64,000 nt of DNA from a bacterium A37T11 (GTDB taxonomy: Bacteria; Bacteroidota; Bacteroidia; Sphingobacteriales; Sphingobacteriaceae): positions 141,513-205,512 of the forward strand of contig FOBR01000007.1 in the NCBI GenBank assembly GCA_900109895.1, given 5' to 3'. Made by a program: the position numbers and the translations under genes. The notes under the pieces were generated by a model, which was given only the letters and a program-made list of their open reading frames with translations, did not search any database and was not told the DNA's origin. Of this stretch, positions 25,976 through 33,241 are shown piece by piece (position 1 is the stretch's first letter; each line of letters begins with the position of its first letter).

Positions 25976-27223
25976 TTATGGTGTTATTATTAACTTGTTA
26001 TCTTCTATTTTTGAATGAATTCCACCAGATTGCAGTATTTTTAACAAACTAGATAGGTTTGAACTGCGGGAAATACCTCCTGTGAAAAGTTCTTTTTTGA
26101 TTTTACCTTTATATACGACATCCACATTGTACCACCTGCTTATTGTACGCATAATGGTAGGGATGTCTGCATCTTTAAAGTAAGTCTTGCCATTTTTCCA
26201 GGCTACTGCTGCATCAATATCAGCAGTATTGATAGTAATCTTGTCCGTTGCCATTGACTGTTGTCCTGGTTTTATAAATTCTGTATGTCCACCTTTTGAT
26301 ACCTTAACTGATCCTTCAAGAAGGGTAGTAATAATAGATTCTTCATTCTCATAGGATGAAATATTAAAGGAGGTACCTATGACATCAACCTGCTGCCCCC
26401 TACTTTTTACAATAAATGGTTGATCCTTAACCTTAGCTACCTCGAAAAATGCTTCGCCATTGATTTCGACTTCTCTTTTACTTATTGAAAATCGACTTGG
26501 ATATTTCAAGGTACTGGCTGCGTTGAGCCAAACCTTAGTTCCGTCGCTGAGTATTATTTGGTATTGACCACCCTTAGGAGTACTAAGTTGCAACAGCGCG
26601 TCATGCTGAACTTGATTCAGCATCTCACCCGACTTTGGGGATGTTTTGGCTGATATAGGTCCGGGATGACGGCCTGAAACAGATTCACCATTTTGATATT
26701 TAATATCTTCGTCCTGAACAATGATTCCGCTTTGCGCTGAATCTAAACTTATTATTTTACCATTAGCTAAAGTCAGCGTGGCTTGGTTATAGCCAGGTAA
26801 AATGTCTTGATTTACGAGTTTAGATTTACGATTTACGATGAAATCACTTCTAAAAAAGTATAGGGCTATGGCTAAGGCTATAATAAACAGGGCGGCGATG
26901 GCGGCATATTTTAATAGGGGTATTTTGCGGATCGTTTTCCTGGACTCATATTCGTCTATGGCAGCTGGTAGGGTTTCGTCGAGGTGTTGGACGAATTCCT
27001 GGACGGATGCCGGTATTTCGTTTTGTGCGTCAAGTTGTTGTAGTTCCTGATGAATTAAGGTACGGAGGGTGCTTTGGTCGTCTTCCAGATCAAAATACCG
27101 GAGCAGTTCCCGGATTTCTTCGGGGGTGGCCTGCTGGTTCAGGTACTTTTTAAAAAGGGTTATGATCTGTTCGGTATTCAAAGCTATTCTCCTAAATTTT
27201 GAACCTAATACGCTTGGCAGCAA
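25976..27223 (-). CDS. FecR-family anti-sigma factor with DUF4974 and an inserted repeat peptide
   Basis: A 415-residue protein. N-terminal anti-sigma region (about 1-100), one membrane helix (about 108-127, YAAIAALFIIALAIALYFF), FecR domain (about 215-310) and DUF4974-like C-terminus (about 340-413). Compared with the first FecR in this window, about 25 extra residues (about 184-208, containing SPKSGEMLNQVQHDA) are inserted just before the FecR domain; their DNA is a palindromic repeat (26599-26671). The frame is kept. It should control the sigma factor encoded just upstream. The start used is ATG 27223; a later start is possible. Confidence 0.9.
   Translation of the reverse strand: MLPSVLGSKFRRIALNTEQIITLFKKYLNQQATPEEIRELLRYFDLEDDQSTLRTLIHQELQQLDAQNEIPASVQEFVQHLDETLPAAIDEYESRKTIRKIPLLKYAAIAALFIIALAIALYFFRSDFIVNRKSKLVNQDILPGYNQATLTLANGKIISLDSAQSGIIVQDEDIKYQNGESVSGRHPGPISAKTSPKSGEMLNQVQHDALLQLSTPKGGQYQIILSDGTKVWLNAASTLKYPSRFSISKREVEINGEAFFEVAKVKDQPFIVKSRGQQVDVIGTSFNISSYENEESIITTLLEGSVKVSKGGHTEFIKPGQQSMATDKITINTADIDAAVAWKNGKTYFKDADIPTIMRTISRWYNVDVVYKGKIKKELFTGGISRSSNLSSLLKILQSGGIHSKIEDNKLIITP
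26599..26671 (-). repeat. Palindromic interspersed repeat inside fecR
   Basis: 73 bp bounded by CGTCATGCTG and CCGGGATGACG, with an inner inverted repeat (GCTGAACTTGATTCAGC). Translated on the minus strand it gives the peptide SGEMLNQVQHDA, which I recall as a signature of small palindromic elements that insert into coding sequences in several bacterial groups. The host protein stays in frame. Confidence 0.75.
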
Positions 27224-27299
27224 AAGTTCGGTGGCTCTGTTTTTGAACTATTTTATAAGGTTTTGATTGTGAGTGATAAAAAATTCTGTGGGCTGGTGT

Positions 27300-27902
27300 T
27301 TAGCAGAGGCCGTGGACAATGTTCGCCGCCAGAATAAGCATCAAAAGGTCTTGGTTCAGGTGTTCTTTCAGAAAGGAATTAGCCTTTTTGACATGGTCGT
27401 GTATCGTATTGACCGAAATGCCCACCATCTGGCTGACCTCTTCGTAGCTTTTTTCCTCGAGTTTAATGAGGGAAAAGACGTTTTTGCGTTGAGGAGGGAG
27501 CCCTTCTAAGGCTTTGAAGACCAGTTCGCGGTTTTCTTTGCGGGTGATCCAGGCATCAATGTTGTTATTTTCTTCCTCCCGGTATTCCTGAATAAACTGT
27601 TGAAATACTTTTTGGTCACGGGCGGCCTTGCGGAAATGGTCGGCAACGAGGTTTTCGGCTATTTTATAGAGGTAGGCTTTTACCGGTTGGTCAGGGTCTA
27701 CTTGGGTGTGGTTGATCCAAACCTTCATAAACAGCTCTTGTAAAGCTTCCTCGGCCAGGTCATCCCGGCGCAGCAATCGTTTCAGGTTAACGCCCAGCCG
27801 GTGTTTATAGGTATGATAGAGCCGGGTAAATGCAGCGCGATCACCTTCCCGCAACCTTTCCAGGATTTCTTTTTCTGTTGCAGGGGTAAGGTCCGGTGTC
27901 AT
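27300..27902 (-). CDS. ECF RNA polymerase sigma factor
   Basis: A 200-residue ECF sigma factor. Region 2 (about 20-90, DDLAEEALQELFMKVWINH) and region 4 (about 130-185, LEEKSYEEVSQMVGISVNTI) are clear. It is the first gene of the sigma-FecR-small protein-SusC series on the minus strand, 76 bp before fecR. Because its SusC target gene is truncated, the regulatory pair may now lack a working transporter. Confidence 0.93.
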   Translation of the reverse strand: MTPDLTPATEKEILERLREGDRAAFTRLYHTYKHRLGVNLKRLLRRDDLAEEALQELFMKVWINHTQVDPDQPVKAYLYKIAENLVADHFRKAARDQKVFQQFIQEYREEENNNIDAWITRKENRELVFKALEGLPPQRKNVFSLIKLEEKSYEEVSQMVGISVNTIHDHVKKANSFLKEHLNQDLLMLILAANIVHGLC

Positions 27903-27965
27903 TTCTTTTTAATGTTATCAGGATGCTAAGGTACAGGGATTTTCTAATTTATCCAAATAAAAAAA

Positions 27966-28005
27966 CCGTACTAAGTTTTTTAAAAAAGACCGGACTATGT
28001 GAAGT
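27966..28005 (+). repeat. Dispersed element, copy C, upstream of the MocR-like gene
   Basis: TACTAAGTTTTTTAAAAAAGAC (from 27969) followed by CGGACTATGTGAA is a diverged third copy of the element seen at 17.8 and 20.4 kb. It reads towards the MocR-like regulator gene and lies upstream of its promoter. The CCAATATCGG block of copies A and B is absent here. Confidence 0.65.
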
Positions 28006-28019
28006 TTCTTTTTTTTGTG

Positions 28020-28050
28020 TTGCGTTTAAAAAAGGTCTTTGGTATGTTTG
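28020..28050 (+). promoter_or_regulatory. Promoter of the MocR-like regulator
   Basis: TTG at 28020-28022 and TATGTTTG at 28043-28050 are 20 bp apart. Predicted start of transcription about 28054, leader about 21 nt. Copy C of the dispersed element lies directly upstream. Confidence 0.65.
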
Positions 28051-28074
28051 CCGCCTTGATACTGGCGCTTCTAT

Positions 28075-29520
28075 ATGACAGAAAACCAACGACAACTACT
28101 TATACGCATCAAAACCCGACACAGCAATGGCGAATACAAATATCAAGCCATTGTAAATGAGGTTATCTTTTCTATTCAAAATAAATGGCTGAGTGCTGGC
28201 GATAAATTACCCACATGGGATGAGATGCATGTGGAAGTTGGCTGGAGCAAATCGACCATCATGCAGGCGGCAGACCAGTTGAAAGCCGGTGGCTATATTA
28301 AAGGCAATGCCGGTGCTGGTAGCATCGTGCTGGGAAAAACGGAGGCATTGGAATTCCGAGAATTAGGTGAACGGGGGAATGAGCAGGTCTGGTCTTTTGA
28401 TGGATCGGTATATCCGGCCAAAAACAGGCAGTTGGTGCAATTGCATAACGCATATAATGCAGCCATAAAAAAGGCCCAGCAGGAAGGCCCGTCAGATCCG
28501 GCCAATATAAACCGGCAGCTATGCGAAGTGGGCCGGAAATTGCTGTACGACTTCCTGGCTGTCCAGGTGAAGCCGAATGAATTGCTATGCTTGCAACACC
28601 GTAATTGGATAAACCGTGCCCTGGCAGCATCCTTGGCTAAGAAAAAGGAGCGGGTAAATGCCAACGTTATGGTGATGCTCACGCCGGGCTGTAGTAAATT
28701 GGCCGCTGTTTGGAAAGCAAAGGGCTACCGCATTATTGGGCTGCCGTTAATACATAATGAATTTAATATAGCCGCTTTTGAAGCGCTTTGCCAAGCGGAA
28801 GATGGGGTGGATGTGCTGTACCTTATGCCCCGGTATCATTTCCCGACGATGGTATCCCTGCCTAAAAACCTGCTGGAAAAAATGGTGGCCATGCAGCAAA
28901 CGTATCCTTTTTATATTATAGAGGATGATATCATGGCAGAAAACTGGGATGCCATTGGGGTAGCGGGTGGCCTGTTTAGTCATTTTCCGGACGCCCGCTT
29001 GCTATATATGCGCGGATTGGGCAGGGCACTGCCCGATGGAGCCGATGTTTATTTTCTGGCAGGGAGGGACCTGGAATTGCTGGCTAGCATTGCGGCCTAT
29101 TTAGAGCCCTTAAATACGACCAGCGAACAGCATACGGCCTTAGCGGTGTCAGCCCTGTTAAAAGAAGGGGTCCTGCATACCTATCATAAAGGCATGGAAC
29201 GCCGTATCCGCAAAACGCGTGGCTGGATCACCGAGGTACTTAAAGAGGCCAACTTGTTTATGGAATGGGGCATCCAGCCGGAAGTTGGGCTGAGCTTTTA
29301 CCTGAAACCCATAGACCGGCAGTTTCCCGCTGGAATCAAACAGCGGTTAAAGGATACGTACCAGATTACGGTGCTGGGGGAGGATGATTTTTTTGGCGAC
29401 AAGCCAGGTGCCTGGGGCATTCGCTTGGAGGCCGGCAGGCTGTTGGGCCTGGATGAAAAGGCTGTGAAGGAGCAGGTGAGTAGGGTGATAGCGGCCTTGA
29501 TGGATATGGTTGAAACTTAA
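28075..29520 (+). CDS. GntR/MocR-family regulator with degenerate aminotransferase domain
   Basis: A 481-residue protein. Winged-helix GntR domain at about 20-85 (AGDKLPTWDEMHVEVGWSKS), then an aminotransferase fold type I domain (about 110-475). In MocR proteins a lysine in a motif such as Y-x-G-S-F-S-K binds PLP. Here the matching segment is L-Y-M-R-G-L-G-R-A-L-P-D-G and the lysine position seems to be R317. The Asp of IIEDD (about 284) is kept, but the family's following Tyr is not. It may sense a ligand other than PLP or act without cofactor. It overlaps no gene; an HTH protein follows after 4 bp. Confidence 0.85.
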   Translation: MTENQRQLLIRIKTRHSNGEYKYQAIVNEVIFSIQNKWLSAGDKLPTWDEMHVEVGWSKSTIMQAADQLKAGGYIKGNAGAGSIVLGKTEALEFRELGERGNEQVWSFDGSVYPAKNRQLVQLHNAYNAAIKKAQQEGPSDPANINRQLCEVGRKLLYDFLAVQVKPNELLCLQHRNWINRALAASLAKKKERVNANVMVMLTPGCSKLAAVWKAKGYRIIGLPLIHNEFNIAAFEALCQAEDGVDVLYLMPRYHFPTMVSLPKNLLEKMVAMQQTYPFYIIEDDIMAENWDAIGVAGGLFSHFPDARLLYMRGLGRALPDGADVYFLAGRDLELLASIAAYLEPLNTTSEQHTALAVSALLKEGVLHTYHKGMERRIRKTRGWITEVLKEANLFMEWGIQPEVGLSFYLKPIDRQFPAGIKQRLKDTYQITVLGEDDFFGDKPGAWGIRLEAGRLLGLDEKAVKEQVSRVIAALMDMVET

Positions 29521-29524
29521 CGTT

Positions 29525-29953
29525 ATGCATACACTTCAACTACAACTCAATGTAACCAATGAATTGCTCAGGCACATTGTCCTGCTGCTGAGCACAGGTG
29601 CTACCAACCAGGCTGCCCAATGGTTGCAGCTAAACGGGTCCATTTCACGCCTGGAGTCCTGGGTTTGGCAAATGAGCCAACAACACTGGCCTCAACCCAC
29701 TCCTGACGTACACCTGGTCCCCACCATAGCTCCCGATCCGGATCCAGCTACTGAAAAAATCCCGCAACACGTTTCCATTACCTGGATCTGCGACTATTTG
29801 GGCATCCACCGTGCGACATTCTACCGCCATCTGTATAAAAAACTTCTGACGCCCTTATTTAATGTGGGCCGTCGCGGCTATTACAACATGGAAGACGTGC
29901 AGCACATGAAGCAACCCCACCAAAAAGGGGCGCACACCTATAGCAAGGTATAA
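29525..29953 (+). CDS. Small helix-turn-helix protein, excisionase/MerR-like
   Basis: 142 residues from ATG 29525 (a TTG at 29510, inside the previous gene, is less likely). An N-terminal helical part (about 1-50) and a proline-rich linker (about 58-80) precede a winged HTH of the HTH_17 type (about 88-135, ITWICDYLGIHRATFYRHLY then GRRGYYNMEDV). Such domains occur in excisionases and in small regulators of mobile elements. It is 4 bp downstream of the MocR-like gene, so both are likely co-transcribed. Its target could be the repeat array 300 bp downstream. Confidence 0.7.
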   Translation: MHTLQLQLNVTNELLRHIVLLLSTGATNQAAQWLQLNGSISRLESWVWQMSQQHWPQPTPDVHLVPTIAPDPDPATEKIPQHVSITWICDYLGIHRATFYRHLYKKLLTPLFNVGRRGYYNMEDVQHMKQPHQKGAHTYSKV

Positions 29954-30253
29954 CGCCTGCTTAATTTCGCAAAACGACATCCCTCCAGCGACAACCATCG
30001 GCTAGCCGATGAGGATTGGTTATGACTGGTTAGCCGACAACAACGGACTATCTCTAAACACCTGTTTTCAGGGTAATTTCTTTTTGGATGATTTGATGTA
30101 TTAATTATTTAAAACACTGTTTATCAATGTATAAATGTTGTTTATGGACGCATGGTTTTATGTTGTATCGATGGAGTTGTCTGTTGTTTACATTGGTTTG
30201 TTTAGCTGTAAATTACGCTAAGCATATCCTCATTGGCTGGTTTGCAGGCTATT

Positions 30254-30408
30254 CCGTCGCATTCGTTCTGCAACAAAGCATTGACGTGCGACAAAAGAAC
30301 CGTTTCTTTTTGCCGAAATGCCCTTGTTAAAATGCAAACTGCGACAATAGACCGCATTTTATTGTCGCAATTGCGCGGATCTGTCGCAAGTTGTCTTGGT
30401 TTGTCGCA
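30254..30408 (+). repeat. Phased TGTCGCA repeat cluster (iteron-like)
   Basis: TGTCGCA occurs at 30363-30369, 30382-30388 and 30402-30408, 19 and 20 bp apart (about two helical turns). The inverted form TGCGACA is at 30287-30293 and 30340-30346, and a one-mismatch copy (CGTCGCA) at 30255-30261. TGCGACAATA (30340-30349) and TATTGTCGCA (30360-30369) also form a 10-bp hairpin. The array is 65 bp upstream of the 30473 gene. It is a probable multi-site operator; replication iterons are less likely because no Rep gene is present. The rest of 29954-30472 shows nothing else. Confidence 0.65.
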
Positions 30409-30472
30409 GTTTTTTTTCTGTGAGTGAGATGTGCACATTTTTGTGGCATGAAAAATTAAAAAGGAGTAAAAA

Positions 30473-30904
30473 ATGAAAAATGAAGTAAAACAATCGGTTT
30501 TCCCGTTGATCGGGATGGATGGCTTTCCGGTAGTGGAAAGTGAACTTAGAAAAACATGGCCAGGGTGGAGGATGCTGGCGGTAGTGGGTCAGGTAGGGCT
30601 GTGGTTATGCCTGTTTATCTATAGCGGGCCACTGATCCGTTGGTTTGACCCCAGTGCCGGATCCCTGGATCCCGGAATCCTCAGCGAACTCTCGCTAACA
30701 GTACTCATCGTAGATGTTTTTGTAGTGATGGCCTGGCTATTCGTGCGCATGGTGCGCGACACCCTGATCGGTGCAAATGATTGGGATGAAGATGAAACAG
30801 TTATAAAGAAAGGAGTATCAGCATGTTTAATAACCAAAATCGTTACTGGATTATTTTTAATACTAGTGTCGTTATTTTTTGGGGTGTTTGTGGTTTTGTT
30901 GTAG
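30473..30904 (+). CDS. Small multi-pass membrane protein, holin-like position
   Basis: A 143-residue protein with a strong Shine-Dalgarno (AAAAAGGAG, about 10 nt before ATG), rare in this window. Three hydrophobic segments (about 34-57, 72-95, 117-142), short polar N-terminus, negative loop (NDWDEDETV) between helices 2 and 3. No family recognised. It overlaps the CHAP gene by 82 bp. Small size, membrane helices and the endolysin-like neighbour recall a holin, but that is an inference from context. Confidence 0.65.
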   Translation: MKNEVKQSVFPLIGMDGFPVVESELRKTWPGWRMLAVVGQVGLWLCLFIYSGPLIRWFDPSAGSLDPGILSELSLTVLIVDVFVVMAWLFVRMVRDTLIGANDWDEDETVIKKGVSACLITKIVTGLFLILVSLFFGVFVVLL

Positions 30905-31407
30905 AAAAGGTGGGAAGGTGTCCCGAAACGTCAACGCGTCAAACCCTCCGCCATATCTACACCGCCGAAATCGGCGTGCGGGAATTTACCGGCCATAACG
31001 ATGGCGCCCGGGTGCAGGAATATCTACAGTACGTAAATCTTCGGGGTAATTTTTCTTATTGCGGTGCCTTCGTATGCTGGAACTTGGGGAAGGCGGGTAT
31101 CAACAATCCTAAAAATGGCTGGGCTCCAGCTTTATTTCCAGCAAATCGGGTCATTTGGACCCGCAATACAGCAACGGACAGGGGAGTCATAAAAATAGGC
31201 GATGTGTTCGGTATTTATTTTTCCGAGCTAAAACGCATTGGCCACTGCGGGTTTGTAGACCAATGGGACGGCACCTGGTGCATCACTGTGGAAGGCAACA
31301 CATCCAACCCGATCCGCGCCGGCCCCTCCGCACAAGGGGTCTATAAAAAGAAAAGACTGATAAAGACGATATATCAAGTAGCTGATTGGATAACAACAAA
31401 AAAATAA
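30823..31407 (+). CDS. CHAP-domain peptidoglycan endopeptidase/amidase, endolysin-like
   Basis: 194 residues. An N-terminal hydrophobic anchor or signal (about 8-27) is followed by a CHAP fold: N-terminal helix with IGVREFTGHNDGARV (50-64), catalytic Cys in SYCGAFVCW (C80), then His in IGHCGFV (H141) and a polar residue in VEGNTSN (E157 or N159). The start at 30823 overlaps the previous gene by 82 bp but is supported by an AGGAG Shine-Dalgarno 9 bp before it. CHAP enzymes cleave peptidoglycan cross-bridges or stem amides, typically in phage endolysins. The FN3 protein follows after 5 bp. Confidence 0.8.
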   Translation: MFNNQNRYWIIFNTSVVIFWGVCGFVVEKVGRCPETSTRQTLRHIYTAEIGVREFTGHNDGARVQEYLQYVNLRGNFSYCGAFVCWNLGKAGINNPKNGWAPALFPANRVIWTRNTATDRGVIKIGDVFGIYFSELKRIGHCGFVDQWDGTWCITVEGNTSNPIRAGPSAQGVYKKKRLIKTIYQVADWITTKK

Positions 31408-31412
31408 ATAAC

Positions 31413-32042
31413 ATGAGACAAAATAAAGTATTAACCAACTACGATCGATTGAACGATCACGAACTGTCAACTTTGGCAGGCGGGGTGGTACTGGCACTGA
31501 CCGGTAACCCCAATTTTCCAACGCCAACTCCAACCCTGGCTGATTTTACAGCATTGGTGGATGATTATCGGGTAAAGCTGGACGTAGCCAACCGCAAGGG
31601 AAGCACGCTGGATTTCAGCTTGAAGAAAGAGGCAAAGGAAGCGCTGCAGATCGCGATGAGAAAACTGTCGATCAATATAAACTTAACAGCCGACGGCAAT
31701 GCCCCCATGCTGTATAGTTCAGGGTTTCCGCTCGGGGCACAGCCCCAAGCTACCCAATCACCTGATCGGGTGCTGCGGGTGCTCGTATCAGACGGCAGGC
31801 AAAGCGGCCAGATGCGTCTGGATTTTGAACCCGTTAAAAAAGCCCGGGAATACGAATACCAGGCGGGGACGAAGCCCGAGGGAAGCGAAGAAATAGTCTG
31901 GGGCAACATCCTGAACACCACCACCACCCGGGCCAACGTCATCCCGGTCACCCCAGACGAAATTTACTACGTACGGGTCAGGGCCCGCAATGGTAAAGGC
32001 ATTGGGGATTGGAGTGAGGTGGTATCACTTAGGGCTAGATAG
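31413..32042 (+). CDS. Fibronectin type III-domain protein
   Basis: From ATG 31413 (an upstream TTG at 31386 overlaps the CHAP gene) the protein has 209 residues. An N-terminal helical region (MRQNKVLTNYDRLNDHELST, then VDDYRVKLDVANRKGSTLDF) is followed by a C-terminal FN3 domain (about 128-209, ending YYVRVRARNGKGIGDWSEVV). Proteins of this kind occur as multi-copy genes in Bacteroidota. There is no signal peptide. It sits between the CHAP gene and the lipoprotein, so it may be a structural or wall-binding component of the same module. Confidence 0.75.
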   Translation: MRQNKVLTNYDRLNDHELSTLAGGVVLALTGNPNFPTPTPTLADFTALVDDYRVKLDVANRKGSTLDFSLKKEAKEALQIAMRKLSININLTADGNAPMLYSSGFPLGAQPQATQSPDRVLRVLVSDGRQSGQMRLDFEPVKKAREYEYQAGTKPEGSEEIVWGNILNTTTTRANVIPVTPDEIYYVRVRARNGKGIGDWSEVVSLRAR

Positions 32043-32050
32043 CATCCATT

Positions 32051-32100
32051 AACGTCATCTTGAGCGGAGTGAACCACCACACTTCACTCAGGGTGACGTT
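32051..32100. repeat. 50-bp palindromic repeat after the FN3 gene
   Basis: AACGTCATC...GGTGACGTT with inner GAGTGAA/TTCACTC. It starts with CGTCAT-CTTGA, like the repeat inside the minus-strand fecR (CGTCAT-GCTGA). A short T-rich run follows (GTTTTATTTT), so it may also end transcription. Confidence 0.65.
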
Positions 32101-32133
32101 TTATTTTAAATCAAAAAAAACTCAAAAAATAGG

Positions 32134-32622
32134 ATGAATAAACTTATTCTAATGATAGCATTACTTATGGCCGGCTGTTCTGCCTATAAACATACGTCAA
32201 AGAGCAGCCAGGAAACTTTTCAGGAAAATACCCACGTATTTCAGCAGGTGAGCGGGCAGGAACAGAACAACAGCCTCAGGCAACTTACGCAGCAATGGGA
32301 GCAAGACTCCCTCAGTTTTCAGGCAACCATCCTGGCAAGCGGGCCTTATAGGCTTAGTCCGGATAGCGGGTTAAGTGGCAGCGATGCCCTGATCCGCATA
32401 GTTGGTCGGCGAAAAAGAACCATTAACCGTCAGGATAGTTTGAATACTGCCCAGCAGGAAAAGCACGAGAACAAGACGGTACTCCTCGACCAGCAAAAGT
32501 CAAAAACCAGCCAACACCAGCAAGAAACCCGAAAAATAAATGTAGTTCCCTGGTGGCTTTCTGTCCTGGTAGTGGCCATCCTCGTAGGGGGAGTGTGGTA
32601 TTTTTGGATCCCAAAGTCGTAA
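32134..32622 (+). CDS. Lipoprotein with C-terminal membrane anchor, spanin-like architecture
   Basis: 162 residues. A lipoprotein signal (LILMIALLMAGC, cysteine 15) is followed by a long Q/S/N-rich, mainly helical stretch (about 20-134, HQQETRKINVV at the end) and a single C-terminal transmembrane helix (about 137-158) with a short polar tail. A lipidated N-terminus and a C-terminal membrane helix linking two membranes is the layout of a phage unimolecular spanin (for example T1 gp11). No sequence match is claimed. It follows a CHAP enzyme and an FN3 protein, the expected neighbourhood for a spanin. The alternative is an unrelated envelope-bridging lipoprotein. Confidence 0.6.
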   Translation: MNKLILMIALLMAGCSAYKHTSKSSQETFQENTHVFQQVSGQEQNNSLRQLTQQWEQDSLSFQATILASGPYRLSPDSGLSGSDALIRIVGRRKRTINRQDSLNTAQQEKHENKTVLLDQQKSKTSQHQQETRKINVVPWWLSVLVVAILVGGVWYFWIPKS

Positions 32623-32651
32623 ATTGCCACCTAGTTTGTCGTTTTTACCTA

Positions 32652-32682
32652 TTGTAATATATGTGTCATAGCCATACTTTTG
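32652..32682 (+). promoter_or_regulatory. Promoter of the VOC-family gene
   Basis: TTG (32652-32654), 20-bp gap, TACTTTTG (32675-32682). Predicted start of transcription about 32686; leader about 24 nt. Confidence 0.65.
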
Positions 32683-32709
32683 TTGAATAAATTAAATTAA
32701 ATAAATCTA

Positions 32710-33129
32710 ATGGCAACTCAAATTTTTGTAAACCTTCCGGTTAAAGACCTTAACAGATCTGTAGCCTTTTTTACCCAGCTTGGTTATACGTTTAACCCTC
32801 AATTTACGGATGAGAAAGCGGCGTGTATGATGGTTAGCGACACCATATATGTGATGTTGCTAACGGAAACCTTCTTCCAGACCTTTACGAGAAAGGAAAT
32901 TATTGATGCCCACAAATCAATAGAAAGCATTATTTGCTTATCTGCGGATAGTAAAGAGGCCGTCAATGAAATGGTGGACAAAGCCCAAGCAGCAGGCGCT
33001 TATATTCCTAAACCGGCTACCGATTACGGCTTTATGTACCAGCACAGCTTTGAAGACCTGGACGGCCACTATTGGGAATATACATGGATGGATCCAAAAG
33101 GCTTTATGGAACATCAGCCCGGTAAGTAA
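32710..33129 (+). CDS. VOC-superfamily protein (glyoxalase/bleomycin-resistance fold)
   Basis: 139 residues with the paired beta-alpha-beta-beta-beta motif. The N-terminal strand IFVNLPVKDLNRSVAFF (5-21) and the C-terminal FEDLDGHYWEYTWMD (about 114-128) are typical. Metal ligands of glyoxalases are only partly visible, and the reaction is unknown. Such genes are often annotated as lactoylglutathione-lyase-like. It has its own promoter and no obvious link to neighbours. Confidence 0.85.
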   Translation: MATQIFVNLPVKDLNRSVAFFTQLGYTFNPQFTDEKAACMMVSDTIYVMLLTETFFQTFTRKEIIDAHKSIESIICLSADSKEAVNEMVDKAQAAGAYIPKPATDYGFMYQHSFEDLDGHYWEYTWMDPKGFMEHQPGK

Positions 33130-33241
33130 AATTTGTGTGGATAGTATTCCCGGTACTAACCCCATTTTTTTCACATACATTTTGCAGGATGCAATATTTT
33201 TTGTATAATCGTGTTTATAAATGAATATTAACACGTATTGA

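Noticed and set aside
30127..30330. 67-codon plus-strand frame with hydrophobic start
   Set aside because: Overlaps the TGTCGCA repeat region, no promoter or homologue; regulatory DNA is the better reading.
30254..30408. Replication origin iterons
   Set aside because: Phased repeats fit iterons, but there is no Rep or DnaA-box context; an operator array is more likely.
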